Below are positions 26,985 through 35,051 of a DNA stretch of 64,000 nt, piece after piece (within the stretch, counting starts at the first letter, position 1; the number at the start of each line of letters is the position of its first letter). Made by a program: the position numbers and the translations under genes. Source of the stretch: Ancylobacter amanitiformis (lineage in GTDB: Bacteria; Pseudomonadota; Alphaproteobacteria; Rhizobiales; Xanthobacteraceae); the NCBI RefSeq assembly GCF_030814815.1, contig NZ_JAUSVR010000002.1, forward strand, positions 124,001 to 188,000. The letters are read 5' to 3'. The notes below the pieces were generated by a model. That model was given only the letters and a program-made list of their open reading frames with translations. It ran no database searches and was not told where the DNA came from.

Positions 26985-28136
26985 TCAGTTCGTCGCCTGG
27001 CGCTCATAGGCTTCCAGGATCGCGCTGTTATAGGGCGCGATCGGGAAGGGCTTGCCGTATGTGGCGAGGTCTTCCGGCGTGACGCTGGTGAACAGCTTCT
27101 TCCACACCGCGTCGGGAAGTTCGGCCTGCACATAGGTGGCGTCGATGCCGGGATACCAGTTGAAACGCTCGACGATGCCCTGCGCCTGAACCTTCGGGCT
27201 GGTGGCAAGCTCGACGAACTTCTCCGCCAGTTCCTTGTTCGGGCTCTTGGCGGGGATCACATAGTGCATCGGCTGGCCGGGCATGCCGGGGGCGGGCAGC
27301 ACCAGCTTGAAGTCGGGCGGCAGGCGCCCGTCGGCCTGCCAGCTGTAGAACATGTCGACCCAGACCGGGCCCATGGCGATCTCGCCGCGCGAGAGCAGAT
27401 CGAGCGTGCCGGCATTGCCGGGGGTCAGCGTCGCGTTGCGGGTGAAGTCGCGCAGGCTCGCGAAGGCGGCATCCCACTTCTTCGTCTCGGCCTCCTCGAA
27501 CGGGCCGTTCATCAGCTTGTTGGCGTCGCCATCGCCGAAGGCATAGATCCAGCCCATGACGAAGCTGACGCCCGAGGCGCCGCCCTTGATGCCGTTATAG
27601 CCGAACTGCTTGGGATGGGCCTTGGCCCATTGCGCGATCTCGGCGTAGCTGCGGGGCGGGTTCGGCACCAGCGCGGGGTTGTAGGCGATGGCGGTCTGGC
27701 TGTTGAACATCGGCATGACATAGCCCGTCACCTTGGTGCCGAGCGCCATGTCGGCATTGGCGCGGGACACCAGCTTGCCGCTGGAAATCCGGTCGCGGTA
27801 GGATTCCAGATAATTGCCCTTGATCATCGGGCCGACGAACTTCTCGTGCACCACCGCGACGTCGGTGTCCCAGGTCGTGCTGCCGGCCTTGTCCTGCGCG
27901 TCGAAGCGCTCGACGATCTTCTGCGAGCCGGCATCGCCCGGCCCGGTGCCGACCACGCGCACCGTGTTGCCGGGATACTGCTTCTCGAACAGCGGGGCGA
28001 GGTACTGGTTGACGTAGTCGACCATGTTCTGGTCGCCGGCGGTGATGACGGTGAGTTCGGCGGCGCCGGCGGGTGCGGCGGCGAGGCCGAGAAGGAGCGT
28101 CGCGGAAGCGAGCGCGGGCGCGAGGAGGCTCTTCAT
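26985..28136 (-). CDS. ABC transporter substrate-binding protein
   Basis: This 383-residue protein has a signal peptide ending in APAGAAE at about residue 25. The mature part is a family-1 solute-binding fold related to spermidine/putrescine, AfuA and 2-aminoethylphosphonate binders: ELTVITAGDQNMVDYVNQYLAPLFEKQ, YVMPMFNSQTAIAYNP, and GPVWVDMFYSWQADG. AfuA-type proteins, once called iron binders, include sugar-phosphate binders. The co-transcribed phosphodiesterase and phosphatase fit a phosphate ester ligand. It follows the ATPase gene by 22 bases. Confidence 0.85.
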   Translation of the reverse strand: MKSLLAPALASATLLLGLAAAPAGAAELTVITAGDQNMVDYVNQYLAPLFEKQYPGNTVRVVGTGPGDAGSQKIVERFDAQDKAGSTTWDTDVAVVHEKFVGPMIKGNYLESYRDRISSGKLVSRANADMALGTKVTGYVMPMFNSQTAIAYNPALVPNPPRSYAEIAQWAKAHPKQFGYNGIKGGASGVSFVMGWIYAFGDGDANKLMNGPFEEAETKKWDAAFASLRDFTRNATLTPGNAGTLDLLSRGEIAMGPVWVDMFYSWQADGRLPPDFKLVLPAPGMPGQPMHYVIPAKSPNKELAEKFVELATSPKVQAQGIVERFNWYPGIDATYVQAELPDAVWKKLFTSVTPEDLATYGKPFPIAPYNSAILEAYERQATN

Positions 28137-28158
28137 GGGGCAAGGTCTCCGGTGAGGA

Positions 28159-29328
28159 TCAGGAAATGACGGGCTCCCGAACGCGGTCCGGTCGGCTGGC
28201 GCGGGTCGCGGTCGGGTGTGTGTCGGTCGCCGGCGCGGCGGCGCCGGACGGCGAGGGGGTGTCGAAGAGAAACAGTTTTTCCGCGGGGATCGTCAGCCGC
28301 ACGGCGGTGCGCGGTGCCAGCGCATGTTCGGCATCGGCGAAGACCGGCGTCTGGCCGATGCGCACCGAGTGGCGCCAGGCCCCGCCGAGATAGCTCACCG
28401 CCTCGACATGGCCGGAAAGCGCCAGCCCCTCGGTGGCGCGCGGCGCATCGAGCGTCTCCAGTTGCACCGCCTCGGCGCGGAAACGCGCCTCCAGCGCGCC
28501 GCTGGCGAGCACCCGCCCGTCCCGCGGCACGGCCGCTGCCCCATGGTGCGGGCCGGCGGCGATGTGGATCTTGTCCCCCGCCACCGTGCCGTTCAGCGCC
28601 AGCATGTTCTCGGCGCCCATGAAGGCGGCGACGAAGGCGGAGGCCGGCCGGTTGTAGATCTCTTCCGGCGTGCCGGCCTGCGCGATGCGGCCGGCCTCCA
28701 TGACGACGACCCGGTCGGCCATCGCCATCGCTTCCTCGCGATCATGGGTGACGTGCACGGCGGTGATGCCGAGCCGCTGCTGCAGCGCGCGGATCTCATG
28801 GCGCACCTTCAGGCGGATGCGGGCGTCGAGATTGGAGAGCGGCTCGTCGAGCAGCAGGATCTGCGGATCGACCGCCAGTGCCCGGCCGAGCGCCACGCGC
28901 TGGCGCTGGCCACCAGACAGAGCGCCGGGCTTGCGCGCCCCGAGCCCGCTCAAGCCCAGCAGCGCCTCGATCTCGCCGACGCGCCGGTCGATCGCGGTGC
29001 GCGGCAGGCCCTTGAGCTTGAGCCCGTAGCCGATGTTCTTCGCCACGCTCATGTGCGGCCACAGCGCATAGGACTGGAACACCAGCGCCATGCCGCGCCG
29101 GTCCGGCGGCAGCCGGGTCACGTCCCGTCCGGCCACCGCGATGGCGCCGGCGGACGGCGCGACGAAGCCGGCAATCGCCCGCAGCAGCGTGGTCTTGCCG
29201 CAGCCGGAGGCGCCGAGCAGCGCCACGAATTCGCCTCGGCCGATGGTGAGGCGCAGGTGCTCCAGAACCCGCGTCGCGCCATAGCCAACCGACAGATCGG
29301 TGATGCTCAGGAAGGCGTCGTCGTTCAT
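28159..29328 (-). CDS. ABC transporter ATP-binding protein
   Basis: This ATPase of about 389 residues has Walker A LGASGCGKTTLL, Q-loop FQSYALWPHMSV, signature LSGGQRQRVALGRAL, Walker B ILLLDEPLSNLD and switch VTHDREEA. A C-terminal TOBE/OB region of about 130 residues ends with a proline/serine-rich tail. The ATG at 29328 is preferred over one at 29343 because an operator palindrome ends 10 bases upstream. It is the first gene of the seven-gene minus-strand operon down to 22339. Confidence 0.88.
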   Translation of the reverse strand: MNDDAFLSITDLSVGYGATRVLEHLRLTIGRGEFVALLGASGCGKTTLLRAIAGFVAPSAGAIAVAGRDVTRLPPDRRGMALVFQSYALWPHMSVAKNIGYGLKLKGLPRTAIDRRVGEIEALLGLSGLGARKPGALSGGQRQRVALGRALAVDPQILLLDEPLSNLDARIRLKVRHEIRALQQRLGITAVHVTHDREEAMAMADRVVVMEAGRIAQAGTPEEIYNRPASAFVAAFMGAENMLALNGTVAGDKIHIAAGPHHGAAAVPRDGRVLASGALEARFRAEAVQLETLDAPRATEGLALSGHVEAVSYLGGAWRHSVRIGQTPVFADAEHALAPRTAVRLTIPAEKLFLFDTPSPSGAAAPATDTHPTATRASRPDRVREPVIS

Positions 29329-29337
29329 GCGGATTCC

Positions 29338-29353
29338 TTGCACAGCTGTGCAA
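29338..29353. promoter_or_regulatory. LacI-type operator palindrome
   Basis: TTGCACAGCTGTGCAA is a perfect 16-bp palindrome with the even symmetry of LacI/GalR operators. It lies 10 bases before the start of the first gene of the operon that encodes a LacI-family regulator. Autoregulation by the product of 23903-25033 is inferred. It could also affect the divergent importer at 29636. Confidence 0.75.
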
Positions 29354-29635
29354 CGGGGCGTGTGGCTGGGTGGGCCGTCGCGGTCTCAGCTAGCGCGGGT
29401 TCATTGCAGCTGGATGACGCCGCGCCCGGCCGGCGTTGGGCCGCTCACCGGCGGGGTACCTCCTCTCGCCCTGGCGCGGGCCCGTGCGGGGGCGCGGCGA
29501 TGATGACCGCCGGGTCGAGGGCCGGCAAATCCGCAAGGCGGTGCCGAAACTTCGCAATGTCACGCAACCGTCATGTAGCTCCCTTAGCTGTTCGCCCAAA
29601 TCCATTGCCTGGAACAGCCATGTCCTGGACCCTCG

Positions 29636-30706
29636 ATGCCCTCTGAAGCCTCTCCAGCGGTCCGCGTTCGCGGCCTCGGCCTTTCCTATGGCCCGGCGCG
29701 GATCCTGAACGATGTCGGCTTCGAGGTGACGCAGGGTGAGGTGCTGGCGCTGCTCGGCCCCTCGGGGTGCGGCAAGACCACGCTGCTGCAACTGCTCGCC
29801 GGGCTGCTGGCGCCGACTACCGGGCAGATCGACATTCGCGGCCGGCGGGTGGCCGATGCCTCGGGTGGCACGTTCCTGCCGCCGGAGGCCCGCGGGCTCG
29901 GCATGGTGTTCCAGGACTATGCGCTGTGGCCCCACATGAGCGTGGCGGACAATGTCGCCTTTCCCCTGGAAATGCGCGGCGTGCCGGCGCGCGAGCGCCG
30001 GGCGCGGGTGGGTGCCGCGCTGGAGCGGGTAGGCCTTGGCCAGCTTGCCGGGCGCCGGCCTTCCGACCTGTCGGGTGGCCAGCAGCAACGCGTGGCGCTC
30101 GCCCGCGCCATCGTCGCCGAGCCGCAGCTGGTGCTGTTCGACGAACCGCTGTCCAATCTCGATCCCGAATTGCGCGAGGCCATGGTGGGCGAGATCGGCG
30201 CGCTGGTCGCCCAGTTCGGCCTGACCGCGATCTACGTCACCCATGACCGCACCGAGGCCTTCGCGCTCGCCGACCAGGTGGCGGTGATGCGGGGCGGCCG
30301 GATCGCCCAGCTGGCGCCGCCGCAGGCGCTGGTGGCCGAGCCGGCGAGCCCGGAGGTCGCCGAATTCCTCAATCTCGGCTGCGTGCTGCCCATGCGGCGC
30401 ACGCCAGACGGATGGCGGATTGCCGGCACCGCGATGAGCGTCGGCACGGAGGGCCCTGCGGGCCGCGAGGCGCGCCTGCTGCTGCCCGGCCGCAGCACCC
30501 GCATCGGCACGGCCGAGGAGGGGCGCCCGGCCGGCGAAGTGCTGCGCACCCGCTTTCGCGGCGACGGCTACGCGCTGACGCTCAGGATCCTGGGCACGCC
30601 GTTCGAGATCCAGCTCGCGAGCCCCGTGCGGGCCGAGGTCGGAGACGTGGTCGGGCTGTCCTGCCCGCCCGAGGACATGCGCTGGTTCGCCGGCGCGGCC
30701 GCCTGA
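29636..30706 (+). CDS. ABC transporter ATP-binding protein, FbpC/PotA-like
   Basis: This 356-residue ATPase has Walker A LGPSGCGKTTLLQ, Q-loop FQDYALWPHMSV, signature LSGGQQQRVALARAI, Walker B VLFDEPLSNLD and switch VTHDRTEA, followed by a TOBE-type domain. It is the first gene of a three-gene operon with the binding protein and the fused permease. The ligand class (iron, phosphonate or phosphate ester) is not settled by sequence alone. It is divergent from the minus-strand importer operon across a 307-base region. Confidence 0.87.
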   Translation: MPSEASPAVRVRGLGLSYGPARILNDVGFEVTQGEVLALLGPSGCGKTTLLQLLAGLLAPTTGQIDIRGRRVADASGGTFLPPEARGLGMVFQDYALWPHMSVADNVAFPLEMRGVPARERRARVGAALERVGLGQLAGRRPSDLSGGQQQRVALARAIVAEPQLVLFDEPLSNLDPELREAMVGEIGALVAQFGLTAIYVTHDRTEAFALADQVAVMRGGRIAQLAPPQALVAEPASPEVAEFLNLGCVLPMRRTPDGWRIAGTAMSVGTEGPAGREARLLLPGRSTRIGTAEEGRPAGEVLRTRFRGDGYALTLRILGTPFEIQLASPVRAEVGDVVGLSCPPEDMRWFAGAAA

Positions 30707-30726
30707 ACCCCTTGAAGGAGACGACA

Positions 30727-31686
30727 ATGCGCGCATTCACGGCCGTCATGGGCCTTGCCCTTGCCCTCGGTGCCTCGCTCATGGCCAGCACGGCGATGGC
30801 CGACATCACCGTCTATTCCGCCGGTCCCGGCGGGCTGATCGACAAGCTGGCCAAGGGCTACACGGACAAGACCGGCGTCAAGGTCAACGTGTTCCAGGCC
30901 ACTACCGGCAAGATCATGGCCCGCATCGAATCGGAAGCCGCCAATCCTGTCGTGGACGTGCTGATCTCGGCCTCGTGGGATACGGCGACCGACTTCGCCA
31001 AGCGCGGCTGGCTCATTGCCTATGCCAGCCCGAACGCCGCCATGGTGCCGGACTTCCTGAAGAACGACACCGCCGTGGCGCAGGGCATTTCCGCGCTCGG
31101 CATCGCCTGGAACCCGGCCTCCGGCACCCCCCGGCCGACCGAGTGGGCGGACCTTGCCAAGCCGGCCTACAAGGATCTCGTGACCCTTCCCGATCCGGCG
31201 CAGTCCGGCGCCTCGTTCGAGCTGGTGGCGGCGCTGCAGGCCCGCAATGGCTGGGGCCTGTTCAAGGATCTCGCCGCCAACGGCGCCATCGTCGCGGGCG
31301 CCAATGCCGAGGCGCTGAACCCGGTCATGCAGGGCGCCAAGGCGGCGGTGTTCGGCGCGGTCGACTACATCTCGCTCGCCGCCAAGGCCAAGGGCGAATC
31401 GATCGACGTGATCTTCCCGGCCTCCGGCACGGTCATCGCGCCGCGCCCGATGATGATCCTGAAATGGTCGAAGCAGCCGGACGCCTCCAAGGCATTCATC
31501 GACTACGTGCTGTCGGATGAGGGCCAGAAGGCGGTGGCGGCGACCTATCTCATGCCCGCGCGCAGCGACGTGAAGGCCAATCGCCCGCTGATCTCCGACC
31601 TGAAGATCCTGCCCGTCGACGCGGCCGCGGTCTACGGCACGCGCGACACGACGCTGGCCGAGTTCGCCAAGCTGTTGGCCAAGTGA
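30727..31686 (+). CDS. ABC transporter substrate-binding protein, AfuA/FutA-like
   Basis: This 319-residue protein has a signal peptide cleaved near STAMAD (about residue 23). The mature sequence begins ITVYSAGPGGLIDKLAKGYTDKTGVKV, the Fe3+/AfuA-type family start, with DVLISASWDTATDFAKRGWL and a C-terminal VIAPRPMMILKWSK. The paired tyrosines that bind ferric iron in true FbpA/FutA proteins are not evident, so a non-iron ligand such as a phosphonate or organophosphate is possible. A hairpin (GGGCGG/CCGCCC, 31687-31704) follows the stop. Confidence 0.82.
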   Translation: MRAFTAVMGLALALGASLMASTAMADITVYSAGPGGLIDKLAKGYTDKTGVKVNVFQATTGKIMARIESEAANPVVDVLISASWDTATDFAKRGWLIAYASPNAAMVPDFLKNDTAVAQGISALGIAWNPASGTPRPTEWADLAKPAYKDLVTLPDPAQSGASFELVAALQARNGWGLFKDLAANGAIVAGANAEALNPVMQGAKAAVFGAVDYISLAAKAKGESIDVIFPASGTVIAPRPMMILKWSKQPDASKAFIDYVLSDEGQKAVAATYLMPARSDVKANRPLISDLKILPVDAAAVYGTRDTTLAEFAKLLAK

Positions 31687-31704
31687 GGGCGGCGGTTCCC
31701 GCCC
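31687..31704 (+). other. Small post-gene hairpin
   Basis: GGGCGG (31687-31692) pairs with CCGCCC (31699-31704) immediately after the binding-protein stop codon and before the permease gene. Such hairpins often protect the abundant upstream message. Short stem, so modest confidence. Confidence 0.35.
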
Positions 31705-31718
31705 GATAGCCAGATAGA

Positions 31719-33428
31719 ATGAGTGCCTGGGACATGCGGAGGGATGTGAAGACGGGCGGCCATGGGCTTCTGGGCTGGGTCGCGGGCATCAGCCTGAGCG
31801 TCATTGTTCTGGTGCCCTTCGTCTTCATCGTTCTGCAGGCGATCTTTCCGGATCTGGGGCGCGGTTCGTTCGCCGCGCCCCTCGCTCATCTCGGCCGCAC
31901 GCTGGCCGATCCGAAGCTGCTGCACCTCACCGGCAACACGCTGACCCTCGGGCTCGGGGTCATGCTGGGCTGCACCCTCATCGGCGTGCCGCTGGCGGTG
32001 GCGCGGGCGCTGTTCCGCGTGCCCTTCGCGCTGGTATGGGACGTGCTGTTCCTCGTCCCCTTCATGATCCCGCCCTATATCGCAACGCTCGGCTGGATCA
32101 TGTCGATGCAGCCGCGCGGCTATCTCCAGCAACTCACGGGGGTCAATCTCGGCCCGCTGCTATTCTCCGTGCCGGGCATGGTTCTGATCATGAGCCTGAA
32201 CCTGTTTCCGGTGGTCTATTTCGCGCTGTCGCGCACCATCGAGGCGGTCGGCACGCGTTATGGCGATGTCGGGCGCGTCTTCGGCGCCCGCCCGGTGCGC
32301 GCCTTCTTCCGCATCACCCTGCCGCTCGCCACGCCGGGCCTGGCGGCGAGCCTGCTGCTGGTCTTCGCGCTGGCGATCGAGGAATACGGCACGCCCGCCG
32401 CGCTCGGCAGCCGCTTCGGCTTCCAGGTGCTGGTGACGGGTATCGAGAACCGCATTTCCGACTGGCCGATCGATCTGCCCGGCGCGGCGATCCTCTCGCT
32501 GCTGCTGGTCGGGCTGTCGCTGGTCGCCTTTCTCATCCAGCGCCGCATCCTCGCCGGGCGCAATTACGATACGGTCTCCGGCAAGCCGCAGGCACGGGAG
32601 AAGCGCGCGCTGGGGGCGCTGGCGCTGCCGGTGTCGCTCGCCTTCGCGCTGGTCGCCTTTCTCGCCACCGGCCTGCCCATCCTCGCCATTCTCGCCACGG
32701 CGCTGTCGAAGACCATTTCCGGCGGGCTGAAGCCGTCCAATATGGGGCTGCAGAATTTCGTCGAAGTCCTCGCCAATAGCGGCGGGGCGCTGCAGGCGCT
32801 GGTCAATTCGCTGTCGCTGGGCATCGCGACGGCGCTGCTGGCCGGGGCGCTGGGCGCCATCACCGCCTATGCCGTGGTCAAGGGGCGGGGGCGCGGGCGT
32901 CTCGCGCTCGACATGCTGGCCATGCTGCCCAGCGCGCTGCCGGGCGTGGTCGTGGCGGTGGGCATGATCCTCGCGTGGAACCAGCCCTGGCTGCCGTTCA
33001 CGCCCTACAACACGCCGCTGATCCTGCTCATCGCCTATTGCTGCATCCTGCTGCCGCAGCCGGTGCGCTATGCCAGCGCCGCCTTCCAGCAGATCGGCGA
33101 CAACCTGGAGGCCGCCGCGCGGGTGGCCGGGGCGCGGCCCTTCACGGTGTTTCGCCGGATCATGCTGCCGCTGGTGCTGCCGAGCCTGATCACCTCCATG
33201 CTGCTGGTCTTCGCGGTCGCCTCGCGCGAGCTGGTCGCCTCGCTCCTGGTGGCGCCGGTGGGCATGATGACCATTGCCGGCTTCATCTGGCGGCAGTTCG
33301 AACAGGGCTCGGTGGGGCTCGGCATGACCATGAGCTTCATCGCCATAGTGCTGACCACGCTGATTCCGATGCTGCTGATTGCCGTGCTGCGCCGCATCGC
33401 CGGAGGACGCTTTACCGGGCTTCACTAG
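31719..33428 (+). CDS. ABC transporter permease, fused double permease
   Basis: This 569-residue protein carries two complete permease domains (about residues 20-275 and 300-560), as in FbpB/AfuB-like proteins. Each has its own EAA-type loop: GRVFGARPVRAFFRITLPLATPGL and ARVAGARPFTVFRRIMLPLVLPSL. It would form the whole membrane channel as one chain. Its TAG stop lies inside the left arm of the hairpin at 33425-33468. Confidence 0.88.
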   Translation: MSAWDMRRDVKTGGHGLLGWVAGISLSVIVLVPFVFIVLQAIFPDLGRGSFAAPLAHLGRTLADPKLLHLTGNTLTLGLGVMLGCTLIGVPLAVARALFRVPFALVWDVLFLVPFMIPPYIATLGWIMSMQPRGYLQQLTGVNLGPLLFSVPGMVLIMSLNLFPVVYFALSRTIEAVGTRYGDVGRVFGARPVRAFFRITLPLATPGLAASLLLVFALAIEEYGTPAALGSRFGFQVLVTGIENRISDWPIDLPGAAILSLLLVGLSLVAFLIQRRILAGRNYDTVSGKPQAREKRALGALALPVSLAFALVAFLATGLPILAILATALSKTISGGLKPSNMGLQNFVEVLANSGGALQALVNSLSLGIATALLAGALGAITAYAVVKGRGRGRLALDMLAMLPSALPGVVVAVGMILAWNQPWLPFTPYNTPLILLIAYCCILLPQPVRYASAAFQQIGDNLEAAARVAGARPFTVFRRIMLPLVLPSLITSMLLVFAVASRELVASLLVAPVGMMTIAGFIWRQFEQGSVGLGMTMSFIAIVLTTLIPMLLIAVLRRIAGGRFTGLH

Positions 33429-33468
33429 AGCTTTTCCGGTGAATTCCGGTTCACCGAAAAAGCTCTAG
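33425..33468. terminator. Strong hairpin at the end of the ABC operon
   Basis: CTAGAGCTTTT plus CGGTGAA pairs with TTCACCG plus AAAAGCTCTAG around TTCCGG, an almost perfect stem of about 19 bp with one mismatch. It includes the permease stop codon and is a good terminator candidate. It also forms one end of the dispersed repeat that continues to 33531. Confidence 0.65.
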
Positions 33469-33531
33469 GTTATTGTTCTGACGTATTTTCTTCACGCGAA
33501 CCGGAATCCACTTCGCTCGAAAATGCTCCAG
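33469..33531 (-). repeat. Dispersed intergenic repeat, copy 2
   Basis: The segment contains CACGCGAACCGGAATCC and CTTCGCTCGAAAA, the same core and orientation as the copy at 17521-17580. It directly adjoins the hairpin at 33425-33468. Confidence 0.7.
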
Positions 33532-33590
33532 GCGCAAGCTCGCTGGAATGTGCCCGGCGTCTCGCCTTTCTTCATGCAGGAGAAAGGCGT

Positions 33591-33639
33591 TTTCTTTGCA
33601 AGAAATTTTGTTGACACACCTCCGTCCCGATGCAAACAT
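33591..33639 (+). promoter_or_regulatory. Promoter with methylamine-regulon element, upstream of the GcvT-like gene
   Basis: TTTCTTTGCAAGAAA (33591-33605) is followed after 5 bases by TTGACA (33611-33616) and 17 bases later by AAACAT, a weak -10. The same element-5 bp-TTGACA layout occurs on the minus strand before tmm (38853 down to 38828), with 13 of 15 element bases identical. The weak -10 suggests an activated promoter. Confidence 0.65.
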
Positions 33640-33753
33640 TCCCGGCGTTGAGGGCGCTGGCGGGGCATGTCCTTGCCTGGAAGTCGCCCGGCATTTCCTG
33701 TTCAGTTTCGTATTCCGCACCCCGGACTTCGTCGAGCGAAGGTTTCATCAGAT

Positions 33754-34881
33754 ATGACCGCCGCATTCCCTCGCAATTCTATTCTAAACGAGCGGCATAT
33801 CCAGCTCGGGACCAAGTTCGAATCGTCCTGGAACGGCATGCCGCTGCCGCAATTCTATTCGACCGATCCCTATGACGAGGTCGCCACCATTCGCTCGCGC
33901 GCGGGGCTGATCGATGTGTCGTCGCTCAATCTGGCGAACGTCAAGGGCAAGGACGCCGTCGCTCTGCTCAACGAGGTGCTGACCTCGGATATCGCCGGGA
34001 TGAAGCCGGGCCAGTCGGCCATCAGCAATATCGTCGACGATAACGGCTCGCTGATCGACGACGTGCTGGTCTATTGCAACGGCGCCGATGATTTCCGGCT
34101 CTCGCACGGCTCCGGCAAGCTGGAGGAGGTGCTGGCGCAGTTCAGCGCCGGGCGCGACGTGTCGGTCGCCAATGACGGGGACACCCATGTCTTGTCCTTG
34201 CAGGGCCCGCGGGCGCTGGACATTCTCAAGCCGCATGCCTCGATCGACCTGACGACGCTGAAATATTTCGAACATGCTCCGGCGACCCTGTTCGGCCGCG
34301 CGGTAACGCTGGCGCGCGGCGGCTATTCGGCCGAGCGCGGCTATGAAGTGTTCAGCGCGGCGGCCGATACCGTGTTCCTCTGGGATTCCATCCTGGAGGC
34401 CGGCGCGCCCTATGGCGCCATGCCGGTGTCCTGGCAGAGCCTCGACATCGTCCGCGTGGAGGGGGCGCTGCTGTTCTTTCCCTATGACATGCCCAAGGGC
34501 GACGAGACCCCCTGGGAAGTCGGCGCGGACTGGACGGTGGATCTCGACAAGCCGTCCTTCCGCGGCAGGGAGGCCCTCATCCGCCGCAAGGGCGAGGCGC
34601 GCGTCGTGCAGCGCGGCATGGAGATCGACCATCACGAGCAGATCGAGCCGGGCGCCAGGCTGTTCAAGGACGGCAAGGACGTCGGCTCGCTGAACTCGTC
34701 CATCTATAGCCGGCACCTGATGCGCTCCATCGCGCTGGTGCATGTTCTGCCCGAGTTCGGGGCGTTCGGTACGGAATTCGAGGTGGTGGGCCCGCAGGGC
34801 ACGTTCACCGGCCGGCTGGTCAAGACCCCGTTCTACGATCCGCTGCGCCTGCGCACCCATCCGCTCGACGAGCGGGGCTGA
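33754..34881 (+). CDS. GcvT-like folate-binding aminomethyltransferase (possible DmmD)
   Basis: This 375-residue protein belongs to the GcvT/aminomethyltransferase family. Visible features are YDEVATIRSRAGLIDVSSL near residue 45, SAISNIVDDNGSLIDDVLVY, LSLQGPRALDIL, GYSAERGYEVF and FRGREALIRRK. Such proteins bind tetrahydrofolate and pick up C1 units. A GcvT-like protein, DmmD, accompanies dimethylamine monooxygenase in marine bacteria and this gene is a candidate equivalent, though it lies on the other side of tdm-tmm from dmmABC. The ATG at 33754 is preferred over the more upstream in-frame ATG at 33667. Its promoter element matches that of tmm. Confidence 0.8.
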   Translation: MTAAFPRNSILNERHIQLGTKFESSWNGMPLPQFYSTDPYDEVATIRSRAGLIDVSSLNLANVKGKDAVALLNEVLTSDIAGMKPGQSAISNIVDDNGSLIDDVLVYCNGADDFRLSHGSGKLEEVLAQFSAGRDVSVANDGDTHVLSLQGPRALDILKPHASIDLTTLKYFEHAPATLFGRAVTLARGGYSAERGYEVFSAAADTVFLWDSILEAGAPYGAMPVSWQSLDIVRVEGALLFFPYDMPKGDETPWEVGADWTVDLDKPSFRGREALIRRKGEARVVQRGMEIDHHEQIEPGARLFKDGKDVGSLNSSIYSRHLMRSIALVHVLPEFGAFGTEFEVVGPQGTFTGRLVKTPFYDPLRLRTHPLDERG

Positions 34882-34892
34882 GGTTTCCCTTT

Positions 34893-34982
34893 CGTCATCC
34901 CGGACGGCCAGCGGCCGATCCGGGATCGTCGGCAGAACGGGGATCGATCCCGGCTCTGCGCTGCGCTTCGGCCGGGATGACG
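34893..34982. repeat. Palindromic repeat related to the one at 26750
   Basis: CGTCATCCCGG (34893-34903) pairs with CCGGGATGACG (34972-34982). The interior GGCCGATCCGGGA and CCCGGCTCTGCGCT recur in the inverted repeat at 26750-26885. This is the familiar class of alphaproteobacterial intergenic palindromes. Confidence 0.7.
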
Positions 34983-35000
34983 CCGCTGCAACCAATATGA

Positions 35001-35032
35001 AAAAGGCCGGAGCGCCCTCGCTCCGGCCTTTT
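35001..35032. terminator. Bidirectional intrinsic terminator
   Basis: AAAAGGCCGGAGCG and CGCTCCGGCCTTTT form a perfect 14-bp inverted repeat around CCCT, with A-run and T-run on the two sides. It separates the convergent GcvT-like gene and tdm, serving both. Confidence 0.9.
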
Positions 35033-35051
35033 CATCTTCTGCCGTCACGGT

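Noticed and set aside
29636-33428. Assignment of the plus-strand importer as a ferric iron transporter
   Set aside because: Paired iron-binding tyrosines are not evident in the binding protein and no iron-box is seen; left as unknown ligand.
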